Shown here: in pieces, positions 18,252 to 26,576 of the stretch
Numbering within the stretch: the stretch's first letter is position 1
How the letters are laid out: each line of letters begins with the position of its first letter
DNA from: Desulfovibrio sp. JC010
GTDB taxonomy: Bacteria; Desulfobacterota; Desulfovibrionia; Desulfovibrionales; Desulfovibrionaceae
Assembly (NCBI RefSeq): GCF_010470675.1
Contig: NZ_VOIQ01000005.1
Location: forward strand, 124,001 to 188,000
Direction of reading: 5' to 3'
DNA length: 64,000 bases
Program-made: the position numbers and the translations under genes
Notes under the pieces: generated by a model
Database searches by the model: none
Told to the model about the DNA's origin: nothing
What the model saw: only the letters and a program-made list of their open reading frames with translations

Positions 18252-18288
18252 GAAGCCAGCCGTATCTGGAGCCGGGCTTGTTTTTTAA
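18252..18288 (+). promoter_or_regulatory. Terminator-like hairpin in the deoC leader (possible attenuator)
   Basis: AAGCC-A-GC at 18253-18260 can pair with GC-CG-GGCTT at 18270-18278, followed by a run of six T, only about 20 bases before deoC. Placed ahead of the coding region, it looks like an attenuator. Upstream text includes GGGAA and GCCAG, which faintly recall B12-element boxes, but the match is too poor to call a riboswitch. Confidence 0.3.
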
Positions 18289-18307
18289 TTTCAGCCGGGA
18301 GGCGGAC

Positions 18308-18961
18308 ATGGACAAAATCGACAAACTTGCATCGTACATTGACCACACTTTATTGAATGTTGCGGCAGTGCCTGCGGATATTGAGCAGCTCTGCCGTGAG
18401 GCTGTAGAGTACGATTTTGCGTCTGTTTGTGTCCATCCCTCACATATCGCCCGTGCAGCGGAACTGCTTGCCGGGGAAAAGTCCATGGTCTGTTCGGTGG
18501 TCGGGTTTCCTTCCGGTTCCACCCTGCCTGAAGTAAAGATGCTGGAAGCCATGCGCGCGGTTGAAAAGGGTGCGCAGGAACTTGATATGGTGGTCAATAT
18601 TGGCGCACTGAAGGCCGGAGACCGCAATGCTTTTCTGCATGATATTTTTCTTACCGTGGAAGGTGCCGGGGGAGTTCCGGTCAAAGCGATCATTGAAACC
18701 GGATTGCTGGATGATGACCAGAAGAAGCTGGCCTGTGAACTGGCGGTGACAGCTGGAGCGTCTTTTGTTAAGACCTGCACCGGGTTTGCTCCCGGATGTG
18801 CCAGCGTTGAAGACATCAAGCTCATGCGTTCAATTGTGGGTGATGCCGCAGGCGTCAAGGCCAGCGGGGGCATCAAAACATACGATCAGGCTAAACAACT
18901 TTTAGAGGCCGGGGCCAGCAGGCTCGGTACTTCGTCATCCCTCGAAATAGTCAGGAGATAA
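18308..18961 (+). CDS. deoC: Deoxyribose-phosphate aldolase
   Basis: A 217-residue class I aldolase that splits 2-deoxyribose-5-phosphate to glyceraldehyde-3-phosphate and acetaldehyde in deoxynucleoside salvage. The N-terminus IDHTLLN, the VCVHPSHI strand, the region VGFPSGSTLPEVKMLE and the Schiff-base lysine in FVKTCTGF are all present, with a second lysine in VKASGGIKT. GGAGG lies ahead of the ATG at 18308. cobH starts four bases after its stop, so the two are co-transcribed. Confidence 0.95.
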   Translation: MDKIDKLASYIDHTLLNVAAVPADIEQLCREAVEYDFASVCVHPSHIARAAELLAGEKSMVCSVVGFPSGSTLPEVKMLEAMRAVEKGAQELDMVVNIGALKAGDRNAFLHDIFLTVEGAGGVPVKAIIETGLLDDDQKKLACELAVTAGASFVKTCTGFAPGCASVEDIKLMRSIVGDAAGVKASGGIKTYDQAKQLLEAGASRLGTSSSLEIVRR

Positions 18962-18964
18962 TTT

Positions 18965-19639
18965 TTGTCCGGGAAAGTAGAACTTATGGCCGTGGCAAAG
19001 CCCGGTGATATTGAAAAAAAATCATTTGAAATTATTGATTCGGAAGTTCCGGAACCCCGTAGGTTCGAAGGTATAGAATGGCAGATCGCAAGACGTATGG
19101 TGCATACCACTGCGGATTTCGATCTGATTGATCTGGTGCGCTTTCATCCTGATGCTGTAGCGTCCGGACTTGAAGCTTTGCGCGCAGGATGTACAATTGC
19201 CACTGATACTGAGATGGCCCGCTGCGGGATTCCCATGCGCAGGATGACTCCTCTGGGTTGTGATGTGCGATGCCTGATGAATGACCCGGATGTTATTGCT
19301 TCGGCCAAGAAAAATTTGACCACAAGGGCTCATGCGGCCATGGAGCTGGCCGCTGACACCATGCGGCCCGAAATTCATGTTATCGGTAATGCACCTACTG
19401 CTTTGATCCGGCTGGTGAATATGGTGGAAGAGGGCAGGATGAAACCTCCGGCACTGGTTGTGGGGATGCCGGTAGGTTTTGTGAATGCTGCTGAATCAAA
19501 GGCCATGCTCATGCATTGCGGATCTATTCCTTATATTGCTATTGAAGGGCGTAAGGGCGGCTCTGCGCTGGCTGCCTGCGTGATAAATGCGTTAGCTGAA
19601 GTTGTTCTGGCCGAGCGGGAGCTTTCTGGTGAAATCTGA
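18965..19639 (+). CDS. cobH: Precorrin-8X / cobalt-precorrin-8 methylmutase
   Basis: A 224-residue enzyme that moves the C-11 methyl group to C-12 to give hydrogenobyrinic (or cobyrinic) acid in cobalamin synthesis. Family signatures include RRMVHTTADFD with the catalytic His, GCTIATDTEMARCGIP and IGNAPTAL. I prefer the TTG start at 18965, which has AGGAG seven bases upstream inside the end of deoC; the ATG at 18986 has no comparable site. No other cob genes are in the window, so this is a detached member of the pathway paired with deoC. Confidence 0.93.
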   Translation: MSGKVELMAVAKPGDIEKKSFEIIDSEVPEPRRFEGIEWQIARRMVHTTADFDLIDLVRFHPDAVASGLEALRAGCTIATDTEMARCGIPMRRMTPLGCDVRCLMNDPDVIASAKKNLTTRAHAAMELAADTMRPEIHVIGNAPTALIRLVNMVEEGRMKPPALVVGMPVGFVNAAESKAMLMHCGSIPYIAIEGRKGGSALAACVINALAEVVLAERELSGEI

Positions 19640-19778
19640 TTCGTCAGCCATGCTGAATTTGTATTTTTGTCCATGAAAGATTATTAATTATAGACTTTGA
19701 AAGCTAATTGTGGAAACAGTATATCAAGTCAATCTATTTGTTTTTCATGTGATAATGGGATTCTTGGTGCAGTAAGGT

Positions 19779-22595
19779 ATGTCTGAAAATAAGGCCGTTT
19801 CAAAAAGATCTTTTTCGATATTTAAAAAGGGTGAGAGGTCCATTTCCCGTGATCTTTCCGCCTGTCTTGTCTTTGCCCTTGCCATTATCATCGCTCTGGT
19901 TACAGCTTATGAGTATTTCGGCCGTTCAAAAATGCTGCGTCAGGAATTTGAGGACAAGGCTGACAACTACATAGAACAGCTTGCCAAGTCTGTTACCTTT
20001 CCCATCTGGAATTTTGATATGGGTTCGCTCAAGCATGTCTGCAGCGCATATACCCAGAACGAACAGTTTTCCAAACTCAAGATTACTGACATGAATGGCG
20101 AAGTGTTGTTCAATTTTGTGCGTCCCGGAGAAGAAGACGATAATCCCATCGTCCGGGAACGTGACCTCTATATCTCCAAAGAAAAGATCGGCACCATCCG
20201 CATGGAGCTGACCAGCCGTATCTATCGCCGCAACCTTGATTGGATTCTTTTTGTTTCCAGCCTGACCTTCCTTACGTCCGTGGCGGTGATTTATATTGTT
20301 ACCGGCTTTTTGATTGATTACTTTATCCGCAACCCCATAGCCCGGCTGCGCAAGGGGATGGATAAAGTCGCCATGGGTGATTTTTCATACCGTTTTGACG
20401 AGTTTCAGTACATTGAGCTGCTGGAGATCGGTTCCCGCTTCAACCGTATGACTGAAGAAATCGCCAGCCGTGAAAGCAGGCTTGAAGAAGTCAACAAGGT
20501 TCTGCAGGGCGAAATCCACATGCGTGAGAAAGCTGCCCACTCATTGGTGAAGAGTGAAAAACGTTACCGAGCGTTGGTAGAGACAACGGCGGAAGGGTTC
20601 TTCATGATTGATGAATCCATGATTCTGCTGGATGTAAACCCGGCTTTTTGCACCATGATCGGTCTGAACCGCGAGGAGATGCTCGGGGTAGAGATCGGTT
20701 CCGTGCTCGGTGAGCTGGCTGCTGAAAGATTTCGCACTGATGACAGCCTTGGACACAGGTTTGAACTCAGCTTTATGAATAGTAACGGACGTGAAGTTGA
20801 TATTTTTATTAATGCCACCAATTTGTTTGAAAGCGAGAACGTGAAGCTGACTTTCGCGTTCGTCACCGATGTCTCCGGCTATAAAATGATGGAAAAGGCT
20901 CTGCGGGCCTCCGAGGAGGAGTACCGGACCATTGCCGAGTATACTTTTGACTGGGAAATGTGGATCGGCCCCACCGGGGCGGTGAAATATGTCAGTCCTT
21001 CATGCGAACGTATTTCCGGGTACCCCAAGGCATATTTCATGGAAGGTCCGGTCCGGGTGGAGCATATACTGCACAAGAATGATCGGGATTTCTGGCAGAA
21101 AGCCCTGCGTGGTAATTTCCCTTCACCGGACGGTACGGATATGCGTCTTTTCCGTCGTGACGGTCTATTGCGCTGGGTATCCCTTACCGGGCATCAGGTT
21201 TTTGCTGATGACGGCACATCGCTCGGTTTGAGGCTTTCCCTGCGTGATATTACCAAACGTAAATTCATGGAAAAACAGCTGCAGTACGAAGCCCTGCACG
21301 ATCCATTAACCGGGCTCGCCAACCGTACCCTCTGCTGCGACCGTATTCTGCAGGCGGTGGAACGTTCACGTCGCCGGGATAATTATTATTTTGCGGTTGT
21401 TTTTATGGACTTGGACCGTTTCAAGATCATCAACGACAGTCTCGGACATAATATAGGTGATAAGCTGCTGGTGGAAGTTTCCAAACGGTTGCTTAAAACC
21501 ATTCGCGAGCTGGATACTGTTTCCCGCTTCGGCGGTGATGAATTTATCGTAGTGCTTGAAGAACTGGCCTCCCCGCGTGAGGGTATCCGTATTGTCCGTC
21601 GCATCAGGGACAGCCTGAATCATCCTGCGGTCATTGAAGGTCATAAGATCAATATTGCCGCCAGTTACGGCGTTCTGCTCAGTCCCACCGAGTATGACAA
21701 GCCTGAAGAGATTATCCAGAATGCCAACGTGGCCATGCATCAGGCCAAAGAGTCCGGCAGAGACAGGATCAAGGTCTTCAACAAAAGAATGCTTGAGGAG
21801 GCGGTGCAGGCCATGCAGCTTGAGAGCGATCTTCGTGCAGCCATGCTTGCCGGGGATGAGCTTTTTCTGGACTACCAGCCCATCTATTCTCTCGGTTCTC
21901 AGAGTGTTGTGGGGTTTGAAGCTCTTATCCGCTGGAATCATCCCCGACGCGGACTGGTCATGCCCGGAGAATTCATTCCCATGGCGGAAGAGTCCGGCCT
22001 TATTTTTGAGCTTGGCAGCTGGGTCATTACCGAAGCCTGCCGCCAGATGAAGAGCTGGCAGGCAACATATGACAATGCGGCTGATATGCTCATGTCCATC
22101 AATATTTCACCGCGTCAGTTCTCCCAGCCCGCTTTGGTGGATAATATCCTCTCCAAGCTGAGTGAATTTGATCTTCCCGCTTCCAACCTCAAGGTGGAGA
22201 TTACCGAGACCGCAATTATGGAGCGGGCCAAGCAGTCCGTGGATATGCTTAACCGTTTGAAAGCCGCCGGCGTGCTGGTTTCAATCGATGATTTCGGTAC
22301 CGGCTATTCTTCCATGAGTAATCTGCAGGAATTTCCGCTGGATCAGCTCAAGATCGACCTCAGTTTTGTACGCAAGATGCATGAATCATCGGAAAATCTT
22401 GAAATTGTAAAGGCTATTATCAACCTTGCCCACAATCTCGGTTTGAACGTTGTTGCCGAGGGTGTGGAAGAGATAGAGCAGCAGGATGTGTTGCGTGATC
22501 TGGGCTGTGAGTTCGGGCAGGGATACCTGTTTTCAAGGCCTATCAGCCGGGCGAAGGTGGAGGCTTATTTCAAGCACGAGGTGGAGTTGAATTAA
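19779..22595 (+). CDS. Membrane PAS-GGDEF-EAL cyclic-di-GMP turnover protein
   Basis: 938 residues. A membrane helix at about 27-50, a periplasmic sensor region, a second helix near 155-180 and a HAMP-like linker are followed by two PAS domains (about 262-370 and 375-490). A GGDEF domain (RFGGDEFIVVLEE) and an EAL domain (VGFEALIRWNHPRRG) follow. Both active-site motifs are intact, as are EAL metal ligands in SINISPRQF, EITETAIM and IDDFGTGYSS. It could both make and degrade cyclic di-GMP; the net direction is unknown. It stands alone with its own terminator. Confidence 0.94.
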   Translation: MSENKAVSKRSFSIFKKGERSISRDLSACLVFALAIIIALVTAYEYFGRSKMLRQEFEDKADNYIEQLAKSVTFPIWNFDMGSLKHVCSAYTQNEQFSKLKITDMNGEVLFNFVRPGEEDDNPIVRERDLYISKEKIGTIRMELTSRIYRRNLDWILFVSSLTFLTSVAVIYIVTGFLIDYFIRNPIARLRKGMDKVAMGDFSYRFDEFQYIELLEIGSRFNRMTEEIASRESRLEEVNKVLQGEIHMREKAAHSLVKSEKRYRALVETTAEGFFMIDESMILLDVNPAFCTMIGLNREEMLGVEIGSVLGELAAERFRTDDSLGHRFELSFMNSNGREVDIFINATNLFESENVKLTFAFVTDVSGYKMMEKALRASEEEYRTIAEYTFDWEMWIGPTGAVKYVSPSCERISGYPKAYFMEGPVRVEHILHKNDRDFWQKALRGNFPSPDGTDMRLFRRDGLLRWVSLTGHQVFADDGTSLGLRLSLRDITKRKFMEKQLQYEALHDPLTGLANRTLCCDRILQAVERSRRRDNYYFAVVFMDLDRFKIINDSLGHNIGDKLLVEVSKRLLKTIRELDTVSRFGGDEFIVVLEELASPREGIRIVRRIRDSLNHPAVIEGHKINIAASYGVLLSPTEYDKPEEIIQNANVAMHQAKESGRDRIKVFNKRMLEEAVQAMQLESDLRAAMLAGDELFLDYQPIYSLGSQSVVGFEALIRWNHPRRGLVMPGEFIPMAEESGLIFELGSWVITEACRQMKSWQATYDNAADMLMSINISPRQFSQPALVDNILSKLSEFDLPASNLKVEITETAIMERAKQSVDMLNRLKAAGVLVSIDDFGTGYSSMSNLQEFPLDQLKIDLSFVRKMHESSENLEIVKAIINLAHNLGLNVVAEGVEEIEQQDVLRDLGCEFGQGYLFSRPISRAKVEAYFKHEVELN

Positions 22596-22703
22596 TAGGC
22601 TGATTTATTTCCATGGAGCGGATATGACTGTTGCATACATGTTTGTAGGTAGTCAGCAGTAAAGGTGAGTCTGCTTCATGTATTTGGATATGACTTTGTA
22701 TGG

Positions 22704-22729
22704 GTCGGCATTTTGCCGACTCTTTTTTT
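22704..22729 (+). terminator. Intrinsic terminator after the GGDEF-EAL gene
   Basis: GTCGGCA / TGCCGAC stem with a TTT loop, then eight T after a TC. Confidence 0.9.
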
Positions 22730-23010
22730 TGATTTAAAATGTGATTGGATAATCAATCAAAAGGAGTCGGGAATATAATTCCCATCATTTCATAAGCTAT
22801 GTGCAAAGCATATTCATGTCAATTAAGTTGTGCTTATTTTATAATATTGTCGTAAAAGTTCCGATTCCTGTTGCATGTGCGGTATTACCATGCTAGGGCC
22901 GAATTTAGGCCCAGTAAAAATAAAAGTTTACGGGGCTGTTGGAGAGGTTGACCCGCTTCAAGGGGATTAGAGGAGCGGGTTTTAGAGTCACCCTCAACCT
23001 GGATCAGGTT
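22730..23010 (+). other. Leader/promoter region of the kor operon
   Basis: AT-rich to about 22860, then a more structured stretch. ACCCGCT at about 22951 can pair with AGCGGGT near 22975, and AACCTG-GAT-CAGGTT just before the korD start forms a 6-bp hairpin over the ribosome-binding region. No riboswitch class is recognised. A reading frame extends upstream of korD to 22939, but its sequence does not resemble the ferredoxin family. Confidence 0.35.
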
Positions 23011-23340
23011 ATGAGTGTCAAACGCAAGGGAAATAGCACGGTTACGATTTTTCCGGACTGGTGTAAGGGATGCGGCATCTGCGCAGCCTTCTGTCCGGCA
23101 AAGGTCATGGAGTTGAACGATCAGGGTAAAGCGGTCGTTGTCAGGGAAGAAGAATGCATCAATTGCGGATTCTGCGAACTGCACTGTCCGGATTTCGCGA
23201 TTATGGTTCGTCCCAAGGTCGATGACGAGATTCCTGCGGTATGCAGGGCTGTCCTTGAAAAGGCCGCCCGCAAAACCGACGGGCCTGCCGCTTCCGGCGA
23301 TGCAGCTAAAAAAGCCGCTTCCGGTAAACAAAAGGGATAA
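23011..23340 (+). CDS. korD: 2-oxoacid:acceptor oxidoreductase delta subunit (2x[4Fe-4S] ferredoxin)
   Basis: A 109-residue ferredoxin-like subunit. Two cluster motifs are visible, CKGCGICAAFCP and CINCGFCELHCP, giving eight Cys for two [4Fe-4S] clusters. The C-terminal 30 residues are rich in Ala, Lys and Gly and probably disordered. It should pass electrons from the catalytic subunits to ferredoxin. I take the ATG at 23011, because MSVKRKGNSTVTIFPDWCKGCG looks like the family N-terminus. It opens a four-gene operon in the order D, A, B, C. Confidence 0.88.
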   Translation: MSVKRKGNSTVTIFPDWCKGCGICAAFCPAKVMELNDQGKAVVVREEECINCGFCELHCPDFAIMVRPKVDDEIPAVCRAVLEKAARKTDGPAASGDAAKKAASGKQKG

Positions 23341-23351
23341 GGTGAACTTCC

Positions 23352-24503
23352 ATGGCCAGACCTAGAAAAAAGAGAAATAAAGAGATTTTCGCTCTGGGCA
23401 ATGAGGCTGTTGTTGAAGGTGCGCTTCTGGCGGGCTGTACCTTTTACGGCGGGTATCCCATCACTCCTTCATCGGAGATTATGGAGATCATGGCTCAGAG
23501 ATTGCCGCTGATTCCCAACGGTTCATTTATCCAGATGGAAGATGAAATCGCCGGGCTCGGTTCTGTTATCGGTGCATCGCTGGCAGGCAGGAAAGCGATG
23601 ACCGCCACTTCCGGTCCCGGATTTTCGCTCATGCAGGAGCATCTCGGGTACGGTTGTATTACTGAAACTCCGCTGGTTATCGTTAACGTCATGCGCGGCG
23701 GACCCAGTACCGGACTGCCCACATCCCCGGCACAGGGAGATGTTCAGCAGGCCCGCTGGGGAACCCACGGCGACCATTCAATCATAGTACTTTCCGCCTC
23801 CAATGTTCAGGAATGTCTTGATAACACTATCGAGGCTTTCAACCTTGCGGAAAAATACCGCACTCCGGTAATCCTTCTTATTGATGAGATTACCGCCCAT
23901 ACCCGTGAAAAGATCATCATCCCCAACCCGGATGAATATGAGGTCTTCAACCGCATTGTTCCGACCATGCCTCCGGAATGGTACAAACCTTATGAAGAAA
24001 CTGTGCGCGGTGTTCCGCCCATGCCGGCCATCGGTTCCGGTTACCGTTTCCATGTCACCGGGCTGACCCATGATACCAACGGTTTCCCAACCTCGCGTCC
24101 TGATGAGGTCCGGGAACTCAACGAGCGTCTTTTCCGCAAGATTGACCAGTTCCTGCACGATGTGCAGCTGGTTGATGAAGTGGATACAGAGGACGCGGAT
24201 GTTGTGGTCATCGCCTACGGCACAGTGGCCCGTTCCGCTGAACTGGCTGTGAAACAGGCCCGCGATCTCGGCGTAAAAGCCGGGCTGCTCAAGCTTTCGA
24301 CCCTGTTTCCTTATCCACGAAAGGCTACGGAGAAAATAATGTCCAAAGCCCATACTCTCGTGGTTCCGGAAATGAATATGGGCCAGATGTCAAGGGAAGT
24401 GAAAAGGGTCAATAACGGTCAGGTAAGCGTGCGGACCATCAATAAGGTGGACGGACAGATCATTACTCCGGCTGAAATCCTCAAAGTCTTAACACGGGTG
24501 TAG
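23352..24503 (+). CDS. korA: 2-oxoglutarate-type ferredoxin oxidoreductase, alpha subunit
   Basis: A 383-residue alpha subunit of a TPP-dependent 2-oxoacid:ferredoxin oxidoreductase. The N-terminal pyrimidine-binding domain has GNEAVVEGALLAGCTFYGGYPITPSSEIME, then TSGPGFSLMQEHLGY and GGPSTGLPT. The C-terminal transketolase-like domain follows (VVIAYGTVARSAELAV). These features match the KorA group best, so the probable reaction is oxidative decarboxylation of 2-oxoglutarate or reductive carboxylation of succinyl-CoA. The substrate is inference; VOR-type enzymes are similar. Confidence 0.92.
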   Translation: MARPRKKRNKEIFALGNEAVVEGALLAGCTFYGGYPITPSSEIMEIMAQRLPLIPNGSFIQMEDEIAGLGSVIGASLAGRKAMTATSGPGFSLMQEHLGYGCITETPLVIVNVMRGGPSTGLPTSPAQGDVQQARWGTHGDHSIIVLSASNVQECLDNTIEAFNLAEKYRTPVILLIDEITAHTREKIIIPNPDEYEVFNRIVPTMPPEWYKPYEETVRGVPPMPAIGSGYRFHVTGLTHDTNGFPTSRPDEVRELNERLFRKIDQFLHDVQLVDEVDTEDADVVVIAYGTVARSAELAVKQARDLGVKAGLLKLSTLFPYPRKATEKIMSKAHTLVVPEMNMGQMSREVKRVNNGQVSVRTINKVDGQIITPAEILKVLTRV

Positions 24504-24505
24504 TC

Positions 24506-25342
24506 ATGGTTGATATGAAAGGTACACAGCTCATTCATGAGTACTTAAGGCATAACAAGAAGTTTCCGCATGTTTTCTGTGCCGGTTGCGGGCACGGCAT
24601 TGTGCTCGGTTCCCTGATCCGTTCCATCCACGGTCTCGGTCTTTCCAAGGACGAGGTCTGTGTGGTGGCCGGTATCGGTTGCTCCGGCAGGCTTGCGGCA
24701 TATGTTGATTTTAACACCGTACACACCACCCATGGCCGTGCGCTGACTTTTGCCACCGGTATTAAGATGGCCAAGCCGAACATGCATGTAATCGTGGTCA
24801 TGGGTGACGGTGATTCCATGGCTATCGGCGGTAACCACCTGATCCATGCCGCGCGCAGGAATATCGGTGTTACCGCGCTGATCCTGAATAATAACATTTA
24901 CGGTATGACCGGCGGGCAATGCTCACCGACCACTCCGGCAGGCTCCTTCTCAATGACCACCCCTCTGGGGCAGATGGAGCAGAGCTTTGATTGTGTGGAA
25001 CTCTGCAGTGCGGCCAAGGCCAATTACGTGGCCCGCGGAACTGTATTTCACGTCAAAAAACTCGATAAGATGATCATGGACGGCATCAGCAACCCCGGTT
25101 TCGGCGTGGTGGAGATTCTCACTCCCTGCCATACCCAGTACGGTCGTAAGAACAAGTACAGAACCCCGGTTGATATGTACAAGATGCTCAAGAAAGATGT
25201 CATTGATATCGATCGTTACGAGAAGCTCAGCGAAGCGGATAAAGCCAAGAAGGTTCCTTCCGGCGTATTCGTGCAGAAAGATGATTCCGGCCTTGAAGAA
25301 AAATTCTATCAGATGGCCGCGAAATGTCAGGGAGGTGCGTAA
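24506..25342 (+). CDS. korB: 2-oxoglutarate-type ferredoxin oxidoreductase, beta subunit
   Basis: A 278-residue TPP-binding beta subunit. It has FCAGCGHGIVLGSLIR, then GIGCSGR, the TPP/magnesium motif GDGDSMAIGGNHLIHAARRN and NNIYGMTGGQCSPTTP. Its start is three bases after korA, and its stop overlaps the korC start by one base (TAATG), so translation is coupled. It lacks its own ferredoxin domain, consistent with the separate korD. Confidence 0.94.
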   Translation: MVDMKGTQLIHEYLRHNKKFPHVFCAGCGHGIVLGSLIRSIHGLGLSKDEVCVVAGIGCSGRLAAYVDFNTVHTTHGRALTFATGIKMAKPNMHVIVVMGDGDSMAIGGNHLIHAARRNIGVTALILNNNIYGMTGGQCSPTTPAGSFSMTTPLGQMEQSFDCVELCSAAKANYVARGTVFHVKKLDKMIMDGISNPGFGVVEILTPCHTQYGRKNKYRTPVDMYKMLKKDVIDIDRYEKLSEADKAKKVPSGVFVQKDDSGLEEKFYQMAAKCQGGA

Positions 25343-25965
25343 TGAAGAATCAACCTCTGGACAGATTTGAAATTCGTCTTTCCGGTCTCGGCGGACAGGG
25401 GATCCTTACTCTTGGTAAGGTCATGGGGTCCGGCCTTGCTCTCGGCCACGGTTACTTTGTAACCCAGACTCAGAGCTACGGCCCGGAAGCTCGCGGCGGT
25501 GCCAGCCGTTCCGATCTGGTAATCAGTTCCGAAGTGATCAGTTATCCCAAGGCTGAATCTCTCGATCTGCTCATCGCGCTCAGTCAGGAAGCATGCAACA
25601 TGTATTACCGCAACCTGAAGCCCGGCGGCCTGCTCATGATCGAAACCGATCTGGTCAAGCAGCCCCCGGTGAACCAGTTCATCGGCCTGCCTTTCACTAA
25701 GCTGGCTAAGGACAAACTGGGATTGCCTCAGGCCATGAACACCATCGTGCTTGGCGCGGCAACTTATCTGCTGCCTTTTGCGCAGCAGCGGACCATGCGT
25801 AAGAATCTTGAGGAAGTGCTCCCCGCAAAGATCAGGGATATCAACGTCAAGGCGTTCAACATGGGATTCCGTGAAGCCAAGAAGAACTTCGGTGATCCCG
25901 AAGAGCTTTGGAAAGCCAATTCAGTAATTGTCTCGGACGAAGATAGTGATTACGATTCCATTTAA
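25342..25965 (+). CDS. korC: 2-oxoglutarate-type ferredoxin oxidoreductase, gamma subunit
   Basis: A 207-residue gamma subunit (pyruvate/ketoisovalerate oxidoreductase catalytic domain). It opens FEIRLSGLGGQGILTLGKVMG and includes QSYGPEARGGASRSDLVIS, both standard for the family. GGAGG lies ahead of the ATG at the end of korB. It completes the DABC operon, and a bidirectional terminator follows. Confidence 0.93.
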   Translation: MKNQPLDRFEIRLSGLGGQGILTLGKVMGSGLALGHGYFVTQTQSYGPEARGGASRSDLVISSEVISYPKAESLDLLIALSQEACNMYYRNLKPGGLLMIETDLVKQPPVNQFIGLPFTKLAKDKLGLPQAMNTIVLGAATYLLPFAQQRTMRKNLEEVLPAKIRDINVKAFNMGFREAKKNFGDPEELWKANSVIVSDEDSDYDSI

Positions 25966-25987
25966 GATTCAAGCACACAGTAATATC

Positions 25988-26020
25988 AAAAAACTCCGGT
26001 CTTAGGGCCGGAGTTTTTTT
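25988..26020. terminator. Bidirectional terminator between korC and a convergent lipoprotein gene
   Basis: AAAAAACTCCGG pairs with CCGGAGTTTTTTT around an eight-base loop. A and T flanks on both sides suit the two converging transcripts. Confidence 0.9.
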
Positions 26021-26573
26021 ATTTATACGTAAACAAAGAATCTGAAGTCCTGTTGAAATTATCCACTTCTTCCTGTTGGTCAGGACTGAGATTGTGCGGA
26101 TCCCACTGCTCGCAGAGTTCCTGCGGTTCACGGGCCCGGTTTCGGACCCTGATTATGGAGAGACTGCGTTTCCCGGTGGGAATGAAGGTGGTGCGAATCA
26201 AATGGCAGTCAATGTGGGCGGTGAAGCAGTTTATGCCCTGTGCGTCGCTTAAGCAGTTGCCGATTGATACTGTGGACCAGTCGCCGACTTCGGGCATGTC
26301 TACCACTGCACTGCGGTTCAGGATCATGCGTACACTGGCGGTACAGTTTTTGTTATCGAAGTAGAAATCCTGATTGATGATGGATTTAAAATTTCGTTCG
26401 TCACTGCCGTCAGGATAGAGCTTTGTGGATACGTAGATAGTTTTGTCGGTGCTGATGTGTTCGGAATCAAAAGGAACGATAAAGGGTTGCTCCGGTGCCT
26501 GTTTCGCACCGGAACACCCCGTAATTATCAATATCAGCAGAACTAAAGCTGCGCAGAGAGCAGAGAGGCGCAT
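26019..26573 (-). CDS. Hypothetical lipoprotein
   Basis: 184 residues with a lipoprotein signal (MRLSALCAALVLLILIITGCSGAK, Cys near residue 20). The mature part has no family I recognise. It carries five or so further Cys, for example in NKNCTAS, GNCLSD, INCFTAHIDCH and ELCEQ, suggesting disulfides in the envelope. The start lies only a few bases after the sigma-54 activator gene, so the two are probably co-transcribed. Confidence 0.75.
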   Translation of the reverse strand: MRLSALCAALVLLILIITGCSGAKQAPEQPFIVPFDSEHISTDKTIYVSTKLYPDGSDERNFKSIINQDFYFDNKNCTASVRMILNRSAVVDMPEVGDWSTVSIGNCLSDAQGINCFTAHIDCHLIRTTFIPTGKRSLSIIRVRNRAREPQELCEQWDPHNLSPDQQEEVDNFNRTSDSLFTYK

Positions 26574-26576
26574 ACT

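Noticed and set aside
22985-23015. TPP-riboswitch-like text (ACCCTCAACCTGGATCAGG) before korD
   Set aside because: Only one short box resembles the THI element; the first conserved box and the P2/P4 layout are missing.
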